Program-made: the position numbers and the translations under genes | Notes under the pieces: model-generated | Told to the model about the DNA's origin: nothing | What the model saw: only the letters and a program-made list of their open reading frames with translations | Database searches by the model: none | NCBI GenBank assembly: GCA_028280345.1 | Contig: JANQLY010000011.1 | Span: forward strand, 1-64,000 | From: Pseudomonadales bacterium | Lineage (GTDB): Bacteria > Pseudomonadota > Gammaproteobacteria > Pseudomonadales > UBA7239 | Length of the DNA: 64,000 nt | Direction of reading: 5' to 3' | Shown: positions 47,375 through 57,399 of the stretch, piece by piece | Layout: every line of letters starts with the position of its first letter | Position numbering within the stretch: the first letter of the stretch is position 1

Positions 47375-48772
47375 ATGATGAGGGTGTATTTCAAAACCTT
47401 CCTGCTATTACTCGTTCTGTTGCTCGGGGCGTGTTCTGGCCTGACAGAACAGCAGCGGCAAGCCATTGATTCTTTTTCTGAGTCACTGGATGAAGATATT
47501 AAGCCGGGCGATTCATATCGTTATCAATACCACGCGTTAAACGTTTCTGATAGCGTTGAGTCATTCAATTCTCTGGCAAATATTACCCTGCCTTTATATG
47601 CCGGCGCCGAGAAAAGCAAGGCGATAAATAATATGCAGAGGCTGGCCATTGATGAATTGATATACGATGTGTCGCTAATGAAATCTGAGCTGGCAGTGGC
47701 GGATGAAATTGATGCGATGATCAAGCCGCTGATTACGTATAACCAGATGATTCATAAACTTGCGACAGAAGACTATGACAGTGATCTTCAGGAGCAGGTC
47801 AAGGCTTTTTCAAATACGCTTTATAGTTCTGCGGTGATTATTCCGGATAAGTTTGATGAAATTAAAGGTCAGTTGAATGGTGACAGTGATGTAGCGGCTA
47901 AAACCAATCAGGAGGCGTTGGAAAAATCACAACAGAGAATGCAGGAAAGTATCGCCAAAGGCTCATCGGGGCTGTATTTCCTGGGTAAGCAATATATTGA
48001 GCACCAGCGTGCTACGGCTATTAGAGATACGGTAGCTGCAGTAGAGAGTGAAGCCGTGATTGCTGCGATTGTTGATGATGTTGTCGCTATTCTTGATATG
48101 CAACTGGATGAAAGCTGGCTGTCATTGCAACGCATCCGCAACAGTGTTGATACACAACGGCTCGCGTGTAAAGTCTCTGAGGAAGAGAGAAAAGCCAACG
48201 TAGTAAATACGGTAGAAGATGTTACCAGTGAGGATGTATTTCCCATCAGTGATATGTGTCTGGCGTTTGTGCCGGTTGCCGATGATGAGAATGACAGCGA
48301 AGGCGATGCTGAGGCAGTGGCTCCGGAAGAAGATGAAGATAGCGCAGCAAGTGATGAAGATGAATTGGTAGAGAGCTCGCTGAATATTGAGTATCGTGTA
48401 GAGCGTGAAATTCGCGCCTATCGCGAGAGATTGAAAGCACAGCTGGTCTCCGGAAATGCAGAAAACGGCGGCACTGATTCGGCCCAAGTGTATTTGACAG
48501 ATACATTGTATGCCAGCGAGCTGGAAATGTTTGAGTCGCAGACATTAGCTATTTTTGATACGCAGCTTGAGAGTATTAAAAAAATGAAAAAGGCTTTGCT
48601 GGATTATAAGGAAGCCCATGGAAAGCTGAACGCATCCCTGCAGAAAGAAAAAGGCTTTGATGAATTTATCGCCGCGGCAAAAGAGCTCAAGGCTTCTGTG
48701 AAAGAAATGAAAGCACTGCGCGAGTCGATCGCCGGGCAATTATCACAACTGGAAATTGAGGGAGATAACTAA
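47375..48772 (+). CDS. hypothetical lipoprotein with an acidic segment
   Basis: Exported lipoprotein of 465 residues that I do not recognise. The signal ends in lipobox L-L-G-A-C. The mature part is mainly helical, with conserved-looking S-L-A-N-I-T-L-P and N-Q-M-I-H-K-L. A strongly acidic stretch at about residues 305-335 is rich in Asp/Glu/Ser, and the C-terminal 100 residues look like coiled coil. AGGAGT lies 5 nt before the ATG (8 nt before a second ATG at 47378). The stop overlaps the start of the next gene by one base, so the two are translationally coupled. Confidence 0.65.
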   Translation: MMRVYFKTFLLLLVLLLGACSGLTEQQRQAIDSFSESLDEDIKPGDSYRYQYHALNVSDSVESFNSLANITLPLYAGAEKSKAINNMQRLAIDELIYDVSLMKSELAVADEIDAMIKPLITYNQMIHKLATEDYDSDLQEQVKAFSNTLYSSAVIIPDKFDEIKGQLNGDSDVAAKTNQEALEKSQQRMQESIAKGSSGLYFLGKQYIEHQRATAIRDTVAAVESEAVIAAIVDDVVAILDMQLDESWLSLQRIRNSVDTQRLACKVSEEERKANVVNTVEDVTSEDVFPISDMCLAFVPVADDENDSEGDAEAVAPEEDEDSAASDEDELVESSLNIEYRVEREIRAYRERLKAQLVSGNAENGGTDSAQVYLTDTLYASELEMFESQTLAIFDTQLESIKKMKKALLDYKEAHGKLNASLQKEKGFDEFIAAAKELKASVKEMKALRESIAGQLSQLEIEGDN

Positions 48773-49164
48773 TGGCAAATACTGAAGGTATGATGGTTCT
48801 GGCTGCGATTGAAGATGATCTGCTGGACGTTATAAAGCAAAAGAAAAAAGTAGAAAAGCTTTCCAGGGATACGAACAAAACGGTCGTGCAAAGGAGAAAA
48901 TTTGCATCGCAGGCGACTGCGCTACGTGGACTGGAAAAGGAACTAAAACGTACCCAGAATGCCATTGTGAAAAGAAAAGTGAGAGAAAAGCTGGCTGTTA
49001 CAAAGGCTAATATTAATAGATTGAATACCTTAACCGGAAAGCTCAGAAATGCCGATGCTGATATAAAAAAGGTTGCGGCTAAAATCAAGAAGACTACCAA
49101 GGCAATCGAGAAGCTCGTGGATGTGACGAAAAAAGCGGCTGAGCTGGCAACACTCCTGACCTGA
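48772..49164 (+). CDS. small Lys-rich coiled-coil protein of unknown function
   Basis: Protein of 130 residues, almost wholly helical, rich in Lys, Ala and Leu with heptad-like spacing. It has no signal peptide. It overlaps the lipoprotein gene stop (TAATG), so it is made from the same mRNA. The lipoprotein has a very acidic stretch while this protein is strongly basic, which could fit binding, but their predicted compartments differ. I find no known family. Confidence 0.6.
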   Translation: MANTEGMMVLAAIEDDLLDVIKQKKKVEKLSRDTNKTVVQRRKFASQATALRGLEKELKRTQNAIVKRKVREKLAVTKANINRLNTLTGKLRNADADIKKVAAKIKKTTKAIEKLVDVTKKAAELATLLT

Positions 49165-49247
49165 CAAAATTCCGGTTGGCCAATCTCTCGACAGCTCGCG
49201 AGCAAATAGGCACAATAGGGCTATTTTAATAACGATGTTCGCAAATA

Positions 49248-50684
49248 ATGTTTGAGCTTGGAGTGATTCCAGCCGCAGGCAGGGGGCTAAGGTTGTCTCC
49301 CTATACAGAAGATACCCCAAAGGTACTGTTTGAGATTGGCGGGTTGACGCTGCTTGAGCGCAATATTGCCATTATGCGTGATCAGCTTAAACTGAAGAAG
49401 ATTTATATCATCCTCGGCCATCTCGGACACCAGATTTCAGAACGTTTTGGCGATGGACAGGAACTCGGGGTTGAGCTGGAATATGTGCATTGTCAGAACC
49501 CGGAAAAGGGACTTGCCCAGGGTTTGCTCCTGCTAAAAGATATCATTAGCCAGCCCTTTGTGATGATGCTTGGTGATGAGCTATACCTCAATAGCAACCA
49601 TGATCAAATGCCAGGTGAAATAATCGGGGATTACGCAGCGGTTTGTGGTTATAAGCTGACCGGTGATGTTACTGAAATCAAGGCCAACTACAGTTTGGAA
49701 ATTTCTGATGATAAGGTCAACAGGTTAATTGAGAAGCCGCAGCTTGTAGAGAACAACTACCTTGGTTGTGGAACTTTTATTTTTAAACCGTCTATTTTTG
49801 CTGCGATAGAAAATACCAAGGCTTCTGCGCAGAGCGGTAAGGTGGAATTGATCGACGCGGTTAATCAACTGGTGCAATCTGGTGATAAGGTGCAGCCATT
49901 TTTCCTGAGAGGCGGCTACAAGAACATTAATTATAACGTCGACTATATTAGTGCAACGCACCTGTACCGCAAGCTGCATTTTGACGAGTATAAAACTTCA
50001 TTGGTCATTCCAGCCTATAACGAGGCAGCGTCACTGGGTTATGTCATTGATGAGTTCGATGGCCACGTTGACGAAATTGTTGTAGCAGCGAGTTATTCCA
50101 CGGACGATACTGTGGAAATTGCCCAGGCAAAAGCTACCAGAGTGATTGTAGACAAGTTTGATGGTTACGGGGATGCGTTGCGAGCCGGCATGGATGCAGC
50201 TTCTGGAGATATCATTATTCTCGTTGAAGCTGACGCCTCTTTTTCTGTGGATGATCTGCCAAGGTTACTTTCTTACTTGCGCGATGCAGACGTGGTTATG
50301 GGAACACGTACTACTAAACAAATGATTCAACAGGGAGCAAACATGGATGGTTTTTTGCGCTGGGGAAATGTCATGGCAGCCAAGGTCTTGCAAATTCTCT
50401 GGTTGTCTCAGGAGCCGCGCTTTACCGATCTAGGTTGCACCTACCGTGGTATCTGGAAAGAGTGTTACAGCGTGATTCGCCCGAATCTGACAGCAAAGGG
50501 CCCAGAGTTCTCACCGGAGATGATGGTGGAAACGATGAAAGCCAAACGCAAGGTCGTGGAAATACCGGTGACTTATCGACCGCGTATTGGTGGTGAGTCA
50601 AAACACTCCGGGGATAAACTCAATGTACTGAAAACCGGTAGCAAAATGCTCTGGCTGATCTTCAGGAAATGGATCGGGCGCTAG
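49248..50684 (+). CDS. fused sugar nucleotidyltransferase and family 2 glycosyltransferase
   Basis: Two-domain protein of 478 residues. Residues 1-240 are a nucleotidyltransferase (GlmU/RmlA type): V-I-P-A-A-G-R-G-L-R-L, T-P-K-V-L-F-E-I-G-G and M-L-G-D-E-L. Residues from about 250 are a DPM1/DPG-type GT2: L-V-I-P-A-Y-N-E-A, V-A-A-S-Y-S-T-D-D-T and V-E-A-D-A-S-F. Together they could make an NDP-sugar and load it onto polyprenyl phosphate. The downstream membrane protein may use the lipid-linked sugar. The two genes overlap by 16 bases. Confidence 0.82.
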   Translation: MFELGVIPAAGRGLRLSPYTEDTPKVLFEIGGLTLLERNIAIMRDQLKLKKIYIILGHLGHQISERFGDGQELGVELEYVHCQNPEKGLAQGLLLLKDIISQPFVMMLGDELYLNSNHDQMPGEIIGDYAAVCGYKLTGDVTEIKANYSLEISDDKVNRLIEKPQLVENNYLGCGTFIFKPSIFAAIENTKASAQSGKVELIDAVNQLVQSGDKVQPFFLRGGYKNINYNVDYISATHLYRKLHFDEYKTSLVIPAYNEAASLGYVIDEFDGHVDEIVVAASYSTDDTVEIAQAKATRVIVDKFDGYGDALRAGMDAASGDIIILVEADASFSVDDLPRLLSYLRDADVVMGTRTTKQMIQQGANMDGFLRWGNVMAAKVLQILWLSQEPRFTDLGCTYRGIWKECYSVIRPNLTAKGPEFSPEMMVETMKAKRKVVEIPVTYRPRIGGESKHSGDKLNVLKTGSKMLWLIFRKWIGR

Positions 50685-52396
50685 CGGTTAGTGAAATGGA
50701 TGCCCGCTCTGTCAGTCCTGTTATAAACCGACTACCTACTTTTACTCTGTTGTTTGTCGCGCTCTGGGTGGCGGGCTTTATTTACTGTATCTGGCTCAGT
50801 TATTTTCGAGGCCCGACCAAAGATGATTGGGATATTCTGCCGTTTATCAAGGCTGCTCATGAAGGGCAATTAAGCTGGGCCATATTGTTTGAACAGTATT
50901 ACAGTATTCACCGAGTGGCGATTTCCCGTTTGCTGATCTGGCTGGAATTTTCGCGTTTTCACGGCACTAATGTGTTTCCGAATATTTTTGCTTTTGTCAT
51001 GATCTCTGCCTCGTTTGTGTTAGTGGTGAAAAATATCTTCCTGACAAGCCTCGGTGAAACGAAAAAGTACCTATTGGTGATAATGGCGACGTTGGTGGTG
51101 TTCAACACCGCCCATCTGGCTGTGTTTAACTATACCTGGCACAGCTTTCAGCGTCCGCCGGGAATTTTTGTTGCCTTGCTGTGCCTGCACTTTCTTGCGA
51201 GGGATTTTCGCTTGCAACGGGATGTTGGTGTGTTGCGAGCACTTGGTTATTTTGCGCTGGTGCTGATAGCGAACTTTTTTACGGTTATCGGACTATTTGT
51301 CGCTTGTGCGGTTATGCTGGGCTTGTTACAAATCAGGGCGCCCAGGATGACTATTGCTGTGTATGGTTTGGCCATGCTGTGCCTGTTTTATTATTCCATT
51401 CCCGGGGAGATGGTTTTTAATGTGGGTGACGATTCATTTGTTCTAACACAGGAAGCATTCCTTGCCCAGGCTAATGTAGAGCCCAAAGCGTTTTTTCCAC
51501 ATTATTTCACTTTTCTGTTTGCCTATGCTGGTGGACTGGTAACGATGCTGTCTTATCCACTTGGGATTGGGATGGGTGTGTTGTTGTTAGGTCTGCTTGC
51601 TGTGATTGTTTTTAAAGAACTGTGGCGCCCGAACCCGGAAACGTTCTTCTTTCAATTAATAGTTTGTATGTTGGTTGCCCATGCCCTGGCAACGGCATTG
51701 GGCCGCTACCAAATTCCCGTAGAGCTATTTAATCGTTTTTATAGTGTTTACTGTTGGTTAATTATCAGCTTTATTGTCTTGCTATTTATTCATTATCGCC
51801 GTTTAGCAATGGTGCTGGCACCGCTGTTGGTTGTGATATTGTTGCTGAATCAGGTGGCGCAGTTGAACTATAAGCTACAAGATAAGATGCAGGCAGAGCT
51901 GGCCAATGTAAATATTATCAATGGCAACTATATTCACTTTGCCTACAAAAAAATCTCTCTGCCTCACATGATTATTGAATATAATCCGGTTGAGTACTTT
52001 GATAAGTATCTGCGTGAGAATCAATGGGGTTTATATCACGATGAGCCCTCGCTGCCGTCAACTTATGCTGCTACAGAGCAGTGCGAAGCGTACAGGCAAA
52101 GTCAGTTTATGGTGTCAGATAAACGTTTTGTCGAATACAAACTCGATGGCTGGAACTTGACTCAGAATAAACCAATAGAAAATCTGTTTGCATTAAATCG
52201 CAACGGTGAAGTGATTGCACGCGGTCAGTCGGTATTGCGTGCGGTGAGTTATCGACCGTTATCGCAACAGGCGCGCGAGAATGTGCAGCTCTATATGGTG
52301 CTGCCAACTGCGTATCGCCTCAGAGATGTAGAGCTGGTGGGTAATACAAATACAGGATATTGCAAAATTGCGCTAAAGCGTGTGAAGAAAAAGTAA
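50669..52396 (+). CDS. polytopic membrane protein, possible GT-C-type glycosyltransferase
   Basis: Protein of 575 residues with about ten hydrophobic helices and a soluble C-terminal domain of some 150 residues. The first loop contains F-R-G-P-T-K-D-D-W, whose acidic pair is placed as in the catalytic first loop of GT-C transferases. It directly follows the nucleotidyltransferase-GT2 fusion, as a polyprenyl-phosphate-sugar user would. The ATG at 50669 overlaps the previous gene, and an ATG at 50696 is possible. No family name can be given with certainty. Confidence 0.65.
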   Translation: MDRALAVSEMDARSVSPVINRLPTFTLLFVALWVAGFIYCIWLSYFRGPTKDDWDILPFIKAAHEGQLSWAILFEQYYSIHRVAISRLLIWLEFSRFHGTNVFPNIFAFVMISASFVLVVKNIFLTSLGETKKYLLVIMATLVVFNTAHLAVFNYTWHSFQRPPGIFVALLCLHFLARDFRLQRDVGVLRALGYFALVLIANFFTVIGLFVACAVMLGLLQIRAPRMTIAVYGLAMLCLFYYSIPGEMVFNVGDDSFVLTQEAFLAQANVEPKAFFPHYFTFLFAYAGGLVTMLSYPLGIGMGVLLLGLLAVIVFKELWRPNPETFFFQLIVCMLVAHALATALGRYQIPVELFNRFYSVYCWLIISFIVLLFIHYRRLAMVLAPLLVVILLLNQVAQLNYKLQDKMQAELANVNIINGNYIHFAYKKISLPHMIIEYNPVEYFDKYLRENQWGLYHDEPSLPSTYAATEQCEAYRQSQFMVSDKRFVEYKLDGWNLTQNKPIENLFALNRNGEVIARGQSVLRAVSYRPLSQQARENVQLYMVLPTAYRLRDVELVGNTNTGYCKIALKRVKKK

Positions 52397-52398
52397 TG

Positions 52399-54018
52399 TC
52401 AGGCTTTTTTACGTGCAAACAAACCTTTAAGACGCGCCTCGAGTACTGTGTCGGCGCGGTTGCTGCGCAGGTTTTTAAAAGTGCGCACGATGCGTGATGG
52501 ATAAAGCAGGTAGCTCAGTCCATAGCACAGTAGGGTCATCGATAGGCGATAGAAGGCGAGTTCCCAATTCGGGATATGGTGGTTAAATGTCACCGGGTTA
52601 AAATTGAGAATATCACTATTTTGTCGAGAAATTGACAGATAGTATTCATCGTCAATCGTAATAGCTTCAGATTCAAGACACTCATTGAATAGCTGTGAGC
52701 CCGGATAAGGATTAAAAATATAGGGCTGCAAATCATCAACACCACTTACAACACATTTGATCGCAAGCCATAGTGTCTTATAGATATCGCTCCGTGTTTC
52801 TGTGGGAAAACCGATTACGAGGTTGACGCGCGTGGTCAGGCCAGCCCGGTTGGCACTTTTTACCGACGCTATTACATTGTCCAGTTTGATCTGTTTTTTG
52901 ATGTCCTTGAGAATGCGCTCTGAACCACTTTCGGGTGCATAGCACAAGTAACTGGTGCCAACCTTTTTGAGCAGGTTGAGGATTTCCTCATCAAGCACTT
53001 CACTGCGGGTACCGGAGGGAAACGACCACTCCACTGGTAGGTTGAGTTCAATAATACGATGTAGAAATTCCAGGAACCATTTGCGCTTGGTAATAGCTGT
53101 TAAATCGTAAATCTGAAATGATGTGACATTGTACTTTTCGTAGTAGTGCTTCACCTCTTCAACCACGTCGTCGATGTCACGCATCACATAGCGAGTCGTC
53201 CACATATCTTTGTTGGAACAAAACGTGCACTGGTAGGGACAGCCGCGTGTCGTCATGAGTGGCATATCACGCTCGGTCTGTACACCAAAAGACTTGCCTG
53301 AAGCCCAGAACTTTTCCAGATAGCCATCAGGCCAATGGGGCCAGGGAATGGAATCAATATTGCGAATGCGGGTAACAGTAGATGCTTTGACAAACTCGCC
53401 GCCTTCAGTGAGGTAGGCGATACCAGGAATATCGCGAATATCGATGTGGTTTGTTACCGCCTCACACAGTTCGAAAAAAATATGTTCGCCTTCGCCACAG
53501 ACACAGTAATCGAGTCCTTCACAATCGCGCAGGGAGTATTCCGGTACGGCGCTGATATGCTCACCACCGGCGACCACAATGGCATCCGGATAGCGCTGTT
53601 TGATTTCGTTCATCAAGTCGCGAGCCAGCGGCCATTCGGCTGAGAACATGGCGGTAACTCCAAAAACCTGGATACCTGAAGGGAGTTGTTCGAACATCTC
53701 GTCAAAGGTCAGGCCCTGGATCTGGTAACCCGGGTATTTGTCCAGTGATGTCAGGCGGTTGTGGCCGCCGCTTTGGCCATCTACGAGCAGAGGTTCATAG
53801 CCAAATTTGCGCAGGTAGCCGTTGACATAGGCCAGGCCTATGGAGGGTACAATTTCATTGCCGATGGCGGTTTCCGAAAACATCAGTGGTGGACGCACAA
53901 GGGCAACGCTGGCCTTGTTGGCGGTAGAGGGCTCTGAAAAGACACGGTGTAGCCGATCACGACCCACCTGCAGGTCTATATCGAGGCAATCAATGTTCTT
54001 CTTTTCTGGCAGGCTCAT
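52399..54018 (-). CDS. B12-binding-type radical SAM protein
   Basis: Protein of 539 residues with an N-terminal cobalamin-binding-like domain (about 1-200) and a radical SAM domain whose cluster motif is C-P-Y-Q-C-T-F-C (Cys260, 264, 267). Members methylate or rearrange carbon centres in lipids, hopanoids and natural products. The substrate here is unknown. It is convergent with the membrane protein gene (3 nt apart). The C-terminal region has hydrophobic stretches, suggesting a membrane-bound substrate. Confidence 0.85.
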   Translation of the reverse strand: MSLPEKKNIDCLDIDLQVGRDRLHRVFSEPSTANKASVALVRPPLMFSETAIGNEIVPSIGLAYVNGYLRKFGYEPLLVDGQSGGHNRLTSLDKYPGYQIQGLTFDEMFEQLPSGIQVFGVTAMFSAEWPLARDLMNEIKQRYPDAIVVAGGEHISAVPEYSLRDCEGLDYCVCGEGEHIFFELCEAVTNHIDIRDIPGIAYLTEGGEFVKASTVTRIRNIDSIPWPHWPDGYLEKFWASGKSFGVQTERDMPLMTTRGCPYQCTFCSNKDMWTTRYVMRDIDDVVEEVKHYYEKYNVTSFQIYDLTAITKRKWFLEFLHRIIELNLPVEWSFPSGTRSEVLDEEILNLLKKVGTSYLCYAPESGSERILKDIKKQIKLDNVIASVKSANRAGLTTRVNLVIGFPTETRSDIYKTLWLAIKCVVSGVDDLQPYIFNPYPGSQLFNECLESEAITIDDEYYLSISRQNSDILNFNPVTFNHHIPNWELAFYRLSMTLLCYGLSYLLYPSRIVRTFKNLRSNRADTVLEARLKGLFARKKA

Positions 54019-54121
54019 TAATCGGTAAGGTTATTTGTGCCGTTGTTTGGTCTGTCATGGTAACAGATATCTAGCGAATGTGAGCGTCCCCCGTGGCATT
54101 AAAGCCGCCTGCTTTATAGGG

Positions 54122-55996
54122 TTAATGACGTGTGGCTGTGGTGGCTTGATCGGAGGTACTGTCTGGTGCAAGCCTGTCGGCTTGCTGTTGCTGGGTGAGC
54201 CAGAGCTTTTCGTAGAGGCCTTTTTGAGCTAATAGCTCATGGTGGGTACCCTGTTCCACGACTTGCCCCTGATTGAGTACCACGATGTTGTCAGCATCGA
54301 CGATGGTTGAGAGGCGGTGGGCGATAACCAGAGATGTGTAATCCTTCTCCAGTGCTTTCAGTGCGTCGAGAATGGCTTGCTCGGATTTGCTGTCGAGGGA
54401 TGACGTGGCTTCGTCGAATACAAGAATCGCAGGGTGTTTGAGAATCGTACGCGCAATCGCTATCCGCTGCTTTTCACCACCCGATAGTTTTAGCCCGCGC
54501 TCACCGACTCGAGTTTCCACACCCTGGGGCAGAGACTCGACAAACTCCTTGAGGTGGGCGAGGCGAATAGCTTCAAGTACTTCGGCTTCGTTCGCTTCGG
54601 GGCGGCCATATTTGACGTTCTCGAAGATCGTATCATTAAACAGGACGGTATCCTGGGGCACGATGCCAACAGCGTGGCGCAAGGATTGCTGGGTGAGCTG
54701 GCGTATATCGTGACCGTCGAGGCGAATAACGCCAGCATTGACATCGTAGAAGCGAAACAGCAATTTGACCAGGCTGGATTTTCCCGCGCCACTTGCACCG
54801 ACCACGGCGACCTTGGAGCCAGGCTCCACAGAAAAACTCACCTGGCTGAGAATTTGGCGATCCTCCTTATAGGAAAAATCTACGTGGTCAAATTCAATAC
54901 GCCCGTTAATGTCCTGTAGTTCAATGGCATTGTCGGCATCAATAATTTTCGGCTCTTCGTTGAGTAGACTGAACATGTGCTCGATGTTGGCCAACGAGCC
55001 CTTGATTTCCCGGTAAACAAAGCCGAGGAAATTCAACGGGATAAACAGCTGCATCATAAACGCGTTGACGAGAACAAAATCCCCGATAGTCATAGTGCCG
55101 TTTGCGACACGACTTGCAGCAAGTGCGAGCATGGTCGTCATGGCTACCGCAATTATCAAGGCTTGGCCGCCATTCAGGGCAAACAGTGATAAGCGGTTTT
55201 TGCGTTTGGCGTGCTCCCAGGTGGCGAGGTTATTGTCATAATGCTGTGCTTCATAGGCTTCGTTGGTAAAGTATTTGACGGTCTCGTAGTTGAGCAAGCT
55301 GTCAATGGCGCGGGTATTGCTCGCCGAATCAGCTTCGTTAGCCTCACGGATGTAGTCGGTACGCCATTCCGTAGCAAATACAGAAAATACAATGTAGACA
55401 ATGACCGACAACAGGGTGATGAGGGCAAAAGGCCAGCCATATTGGGAAAACAGTAAACCTACGACAAGAATGACTTCAAATAGCGTGGGCAAAATATTAA
55501 ACACCATAAAGCGCATAAGAAAGTTAATGCCGGTTGTACCGCGTTCAATGTCTCTCGACAGGCCACCGGTGCGGCGGTTGAGGTGAAAATCCAGGTCAAG
55601 CTTGTGCAAGTGTTCAAAGGTTTGTAAGCCGATGCGGCGAATAGCGCGTTCTGTGACACGGCCAAACAGGGTGTCGCGAATTTCGTTCATCATGACATTG
55701 AGGAAACGAGCACAGCCGTAGAGAAGAACAAGTCCGAGTGGGGCAATCACTAGCGCTTTACCGATATCGCTCGATTGATCCAGACTATCAACAATGTACT
55801 TGAGAAAAAAAGGTAGGCTTACACTGGCGAACTTTGCAATCACCATACACAGCAGCGCAAGAAAAACCCTGACTCTGAATTCTTTCAGATAGGGAATAAT
55901 CATTGGGATGACCTGCCAGTGCATACGATCTGCATTGGTGTCAGGGAAGTGGCCGCGCCGCATTGAAGAAAAGCCTGTCAGATAAAACTGCTGCAT
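54122..55996 (-). CDS. ABC exporter, Atm1/HMT1 type (fused permease and ATPase)
   Basis: Half-transporter of 624 residues with six membrane helices and a C-terminal ATPase. R-T-G-G-L-S-R-D-I-E-R-G, A-N-E-A-D-S and Y-E-T-V-K-Y-F identify the Atm1-like group, which exports glutathione or metal-sulfur compounds. The ATPase has G-A-S-G-A-G-K-S-S, L-S-G-G-E-K-Q-R and I-L-V-F-D-E-A-T-S-S. An ATG at 55963 is a possible alternative start. A perfect LexA-type box lies 51 bp before the 55996 start. Confidence 0.88.
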   Translation of the reverse strand: MQQFYLTGFSSMRRGHFPDTNADRMHWQVIPMIIPYLKEFRVRVFLALLCMVIAKFASVSLPFFLKYIVDSLDQSSDIGKALVIAPLGLVLLYGCARFLNVMMNEIRDTLFGRVTERAIRRIGLQTFEHLHKLDLDFHLNRRTGGLSRDIERGTTGINFLMRFMVFNILPTLFEVILVVGLLFSQYGWPFALITLLSVIVYIVFSVFATEWRTDYIREANEADSASNTRAIDSLLNYETVKYFTNEAYEAQHYDNNLATWEHAKRKNRLSLFALNGGQALIIAVAMTTMLALAASRVANGTMTIGDFVLVNAFMMQLFIPLNFLGFVYREIKGSLANIEHMFSLLNEEPKIIDADNAIELQDINGRIEFDHVDFSYKEDRQILSQVSFSVEPGSKVAVVGASGAGKSSLVKLLFRFYDVNAGVIRLDGHDIRQLTQQSLRHAVGIVPQDTVLFNDTIFENVKYGRPEANEAEVLEAIRLAHLKEFVESLPQGVETRVGERGLKLSGGEKQRIAIARTILKHPAILVFDEATSSLDSKSEQAILDALKALEKDYTSLVIAHRLSTIVDADNIVVLNQGQVVEQGTHHELLAQKGLYEKLWLTQQQQADRLAPDSTSDQATTATRH

Positions 55997-56047
55997 GCTA
56001 GCACAGCGCGTTGTCGTAAACGGTTGGAGAATGCCGAAAATCTGCCA

Positions 56048-56063
56048 CTGTGCCTTTATACAG
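56048..56063. promoter_or_regulatory. LexA (SOS) box near the ABC exporter
   Basis: CTGT-GCCTTTAT-ACAG matches the enteric consensus CTGT-N8-ACAG perfectly, with flanking A and T as in strong boxes. It lies 51 bp before the ABC gene on the minus strand and 292 bp before recA. The following 14 bases, TATACAGTAGTTTT, are shared with the second box. Confidence 0.7.
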
Positions 56064-56179
56064 TAGTTTTGTCAGGGTTTTTTGCAAGGGGTGTCATTGG
56101 GTTTTTCGTAAAATAGTTCTTTATATTCAATAGCTTATAAGTAATTTTAGAAAAGTGTGAAATAAATCTAAAAATAATA

Positions 56180-56195
56180 CTGATTTTATATACAG
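56180..56195. promoter_or_regulatory. LexA (SOS) box in the recA promoter region
   Basis: CTGA-TTTTATAT-ACAG fits CTGT-N8-ACAG with one mismatch and is framed by TA on both sides (TACTG...CAGTA). It lies 160 bp before the recA ATG, which suggests recA is under SOS control as in other gammaproteobacteria. Confidence 0.75.
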
Positions 56196-56355
56196 TAGTT
56201 TTAAATTCGTGTATCGTACGCCCATATTGTCGTTGCGCTGATGCGTCAGGTTAAAACGACAATCGAATGGGAACGGATGGATTCGTTTCGGGCAGCGCAG
56301 GAATGCGTGTAATTTGAAAGTGCAATTTGAAAAGTGAATGAGTGAGGGTTTTAAG

Positions 56356-57399
56356 ATGGATGCAGATAAAGAGAAGGCTTTAAACGCAGCATTGGGGCAA
56401 ATTGAACGCCAGTTCGGTAAAGGCACCGTTATGCGCATGGGGGAAAAAGCGAAAGAGATTATTCCAAGCATATCGACCGGTTCTCTCGGTCTTGATATTG
56501 CATTGGGTATTGGTGGTCTGCCAAAGGGCCGTATTGTTGAAATTTACGGACCGGAGTCTTCTGGTAAAACGACACTAACCCTGCAGGCGATTGCCGAGTG
56601 TCAAAAACAGGGTGGTACAGCAGCATTTGTCGATGCAGAACATGCACTGGATCCGGTGTATGCAGAAAAGCTCGGTGTCAATGTCGATGAGTTGATTGTT
56701 TCGCAGCCGGATACAGGTGAGCAGGCATTGGAAGTGGCCGATATGTTAGTACGGTCCGGTGCTGTAGATATCCTTGTGGTTGATTCGGTTGCAGCACTGA
56801 CTCCTCGCGCTGAAATAGAAGGCGAAATGGGTGATCATCATGTAGGCTTGCAGGCGCGCCTGATGTCCCAGGCCCTGCGCAAGCTCACGGGTAATATCAA
56901 ACAAGCCAATTGTCTATGCATCTTCATCAACCAGATTCGTATGAAGATCGGTGTGATGTTTGGTAATCCCGAAACGACAACGGGCGGAAATGCATTGAAG
57001 TTTTATTCCTCTGTACGCCTTGATATCCGTCGTATTGGTGCGGTCAAAGATGGCGAAGAAGTGATCGGCAACGAAACACGTGTCAAAGTTGTTAAAAACA
57101 AGGTTGCTCCACCATTCAAACAAACAGAGTTCCAGATTCTTTACAATCAGGGGATCAATCATCTCGGTGAAGTTATTGACCTCGGGGTCAAGGCAGGTCT
57201 CGTCGAAAAGGCTGGTGCCTGGTACAGCTACAAAGGCGACAAGATCGGTCAGGGCAAAAATAATGCCGTGAACCATTTGCGAGAAAATCCGGAAATTGCC
57301 AATGAAATTGAAACTCTTGTGAGAGAGCAGTATCTGGATGTGACCAGGCCTGATCTCACAGTAGTGGATGACGAAAGTGCAGTGGCCGAAGGTGAATAA
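56356..57399 (+). CDS. recA: RecA recombinase
   Basis: Forms filaments on single-stranded DNA, drives strand exchange and triggers LexA cleavage. From the ATG at 56356 (GAGGG at 7 nt) the protein has 347 residues, close to the Pseudomonas length; an ATG at 56338 is less likely. Walker A is G-P-E-S-S-G-K-T, loop regions include E-G-E-M-G-D and N-Q-I-R-M-K-I-G, and the acidic C-terminus is typical. The LexA boxes upstream support SOS induction. recX lies 331 bp downstream. Confidence 0.98.
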   Translation: MDADKEKALNAALGQIERQFGKGTVMRMGEKAKEIIPSISTGSLGLDIALGIGGLPKGRIVEIYGPESSGKTTLTLQAIAECQKQGGTAAFVDAEHALDPVYAEKLGVNVDELIVSQPDTGEQALEVADMLVRSGAVDILVVDSVAALTPRAEIEGEMGDHHVGLQARLMSQALRKLTGNIKQANCLCIFINQIRMKIGVMFGNPETTTGGNALKFYSSVRLDIRRIGAVKDGEEVIGNETRVKVVKNKVAPPFKQTEFQILYNQGINHLGEVIDLGVKAGLVEKAGAWYSYKGDKIGQGKNNAVNHLRENPEIANEIETLVREQYLDVTRPDLTVVDDESAVAEGE

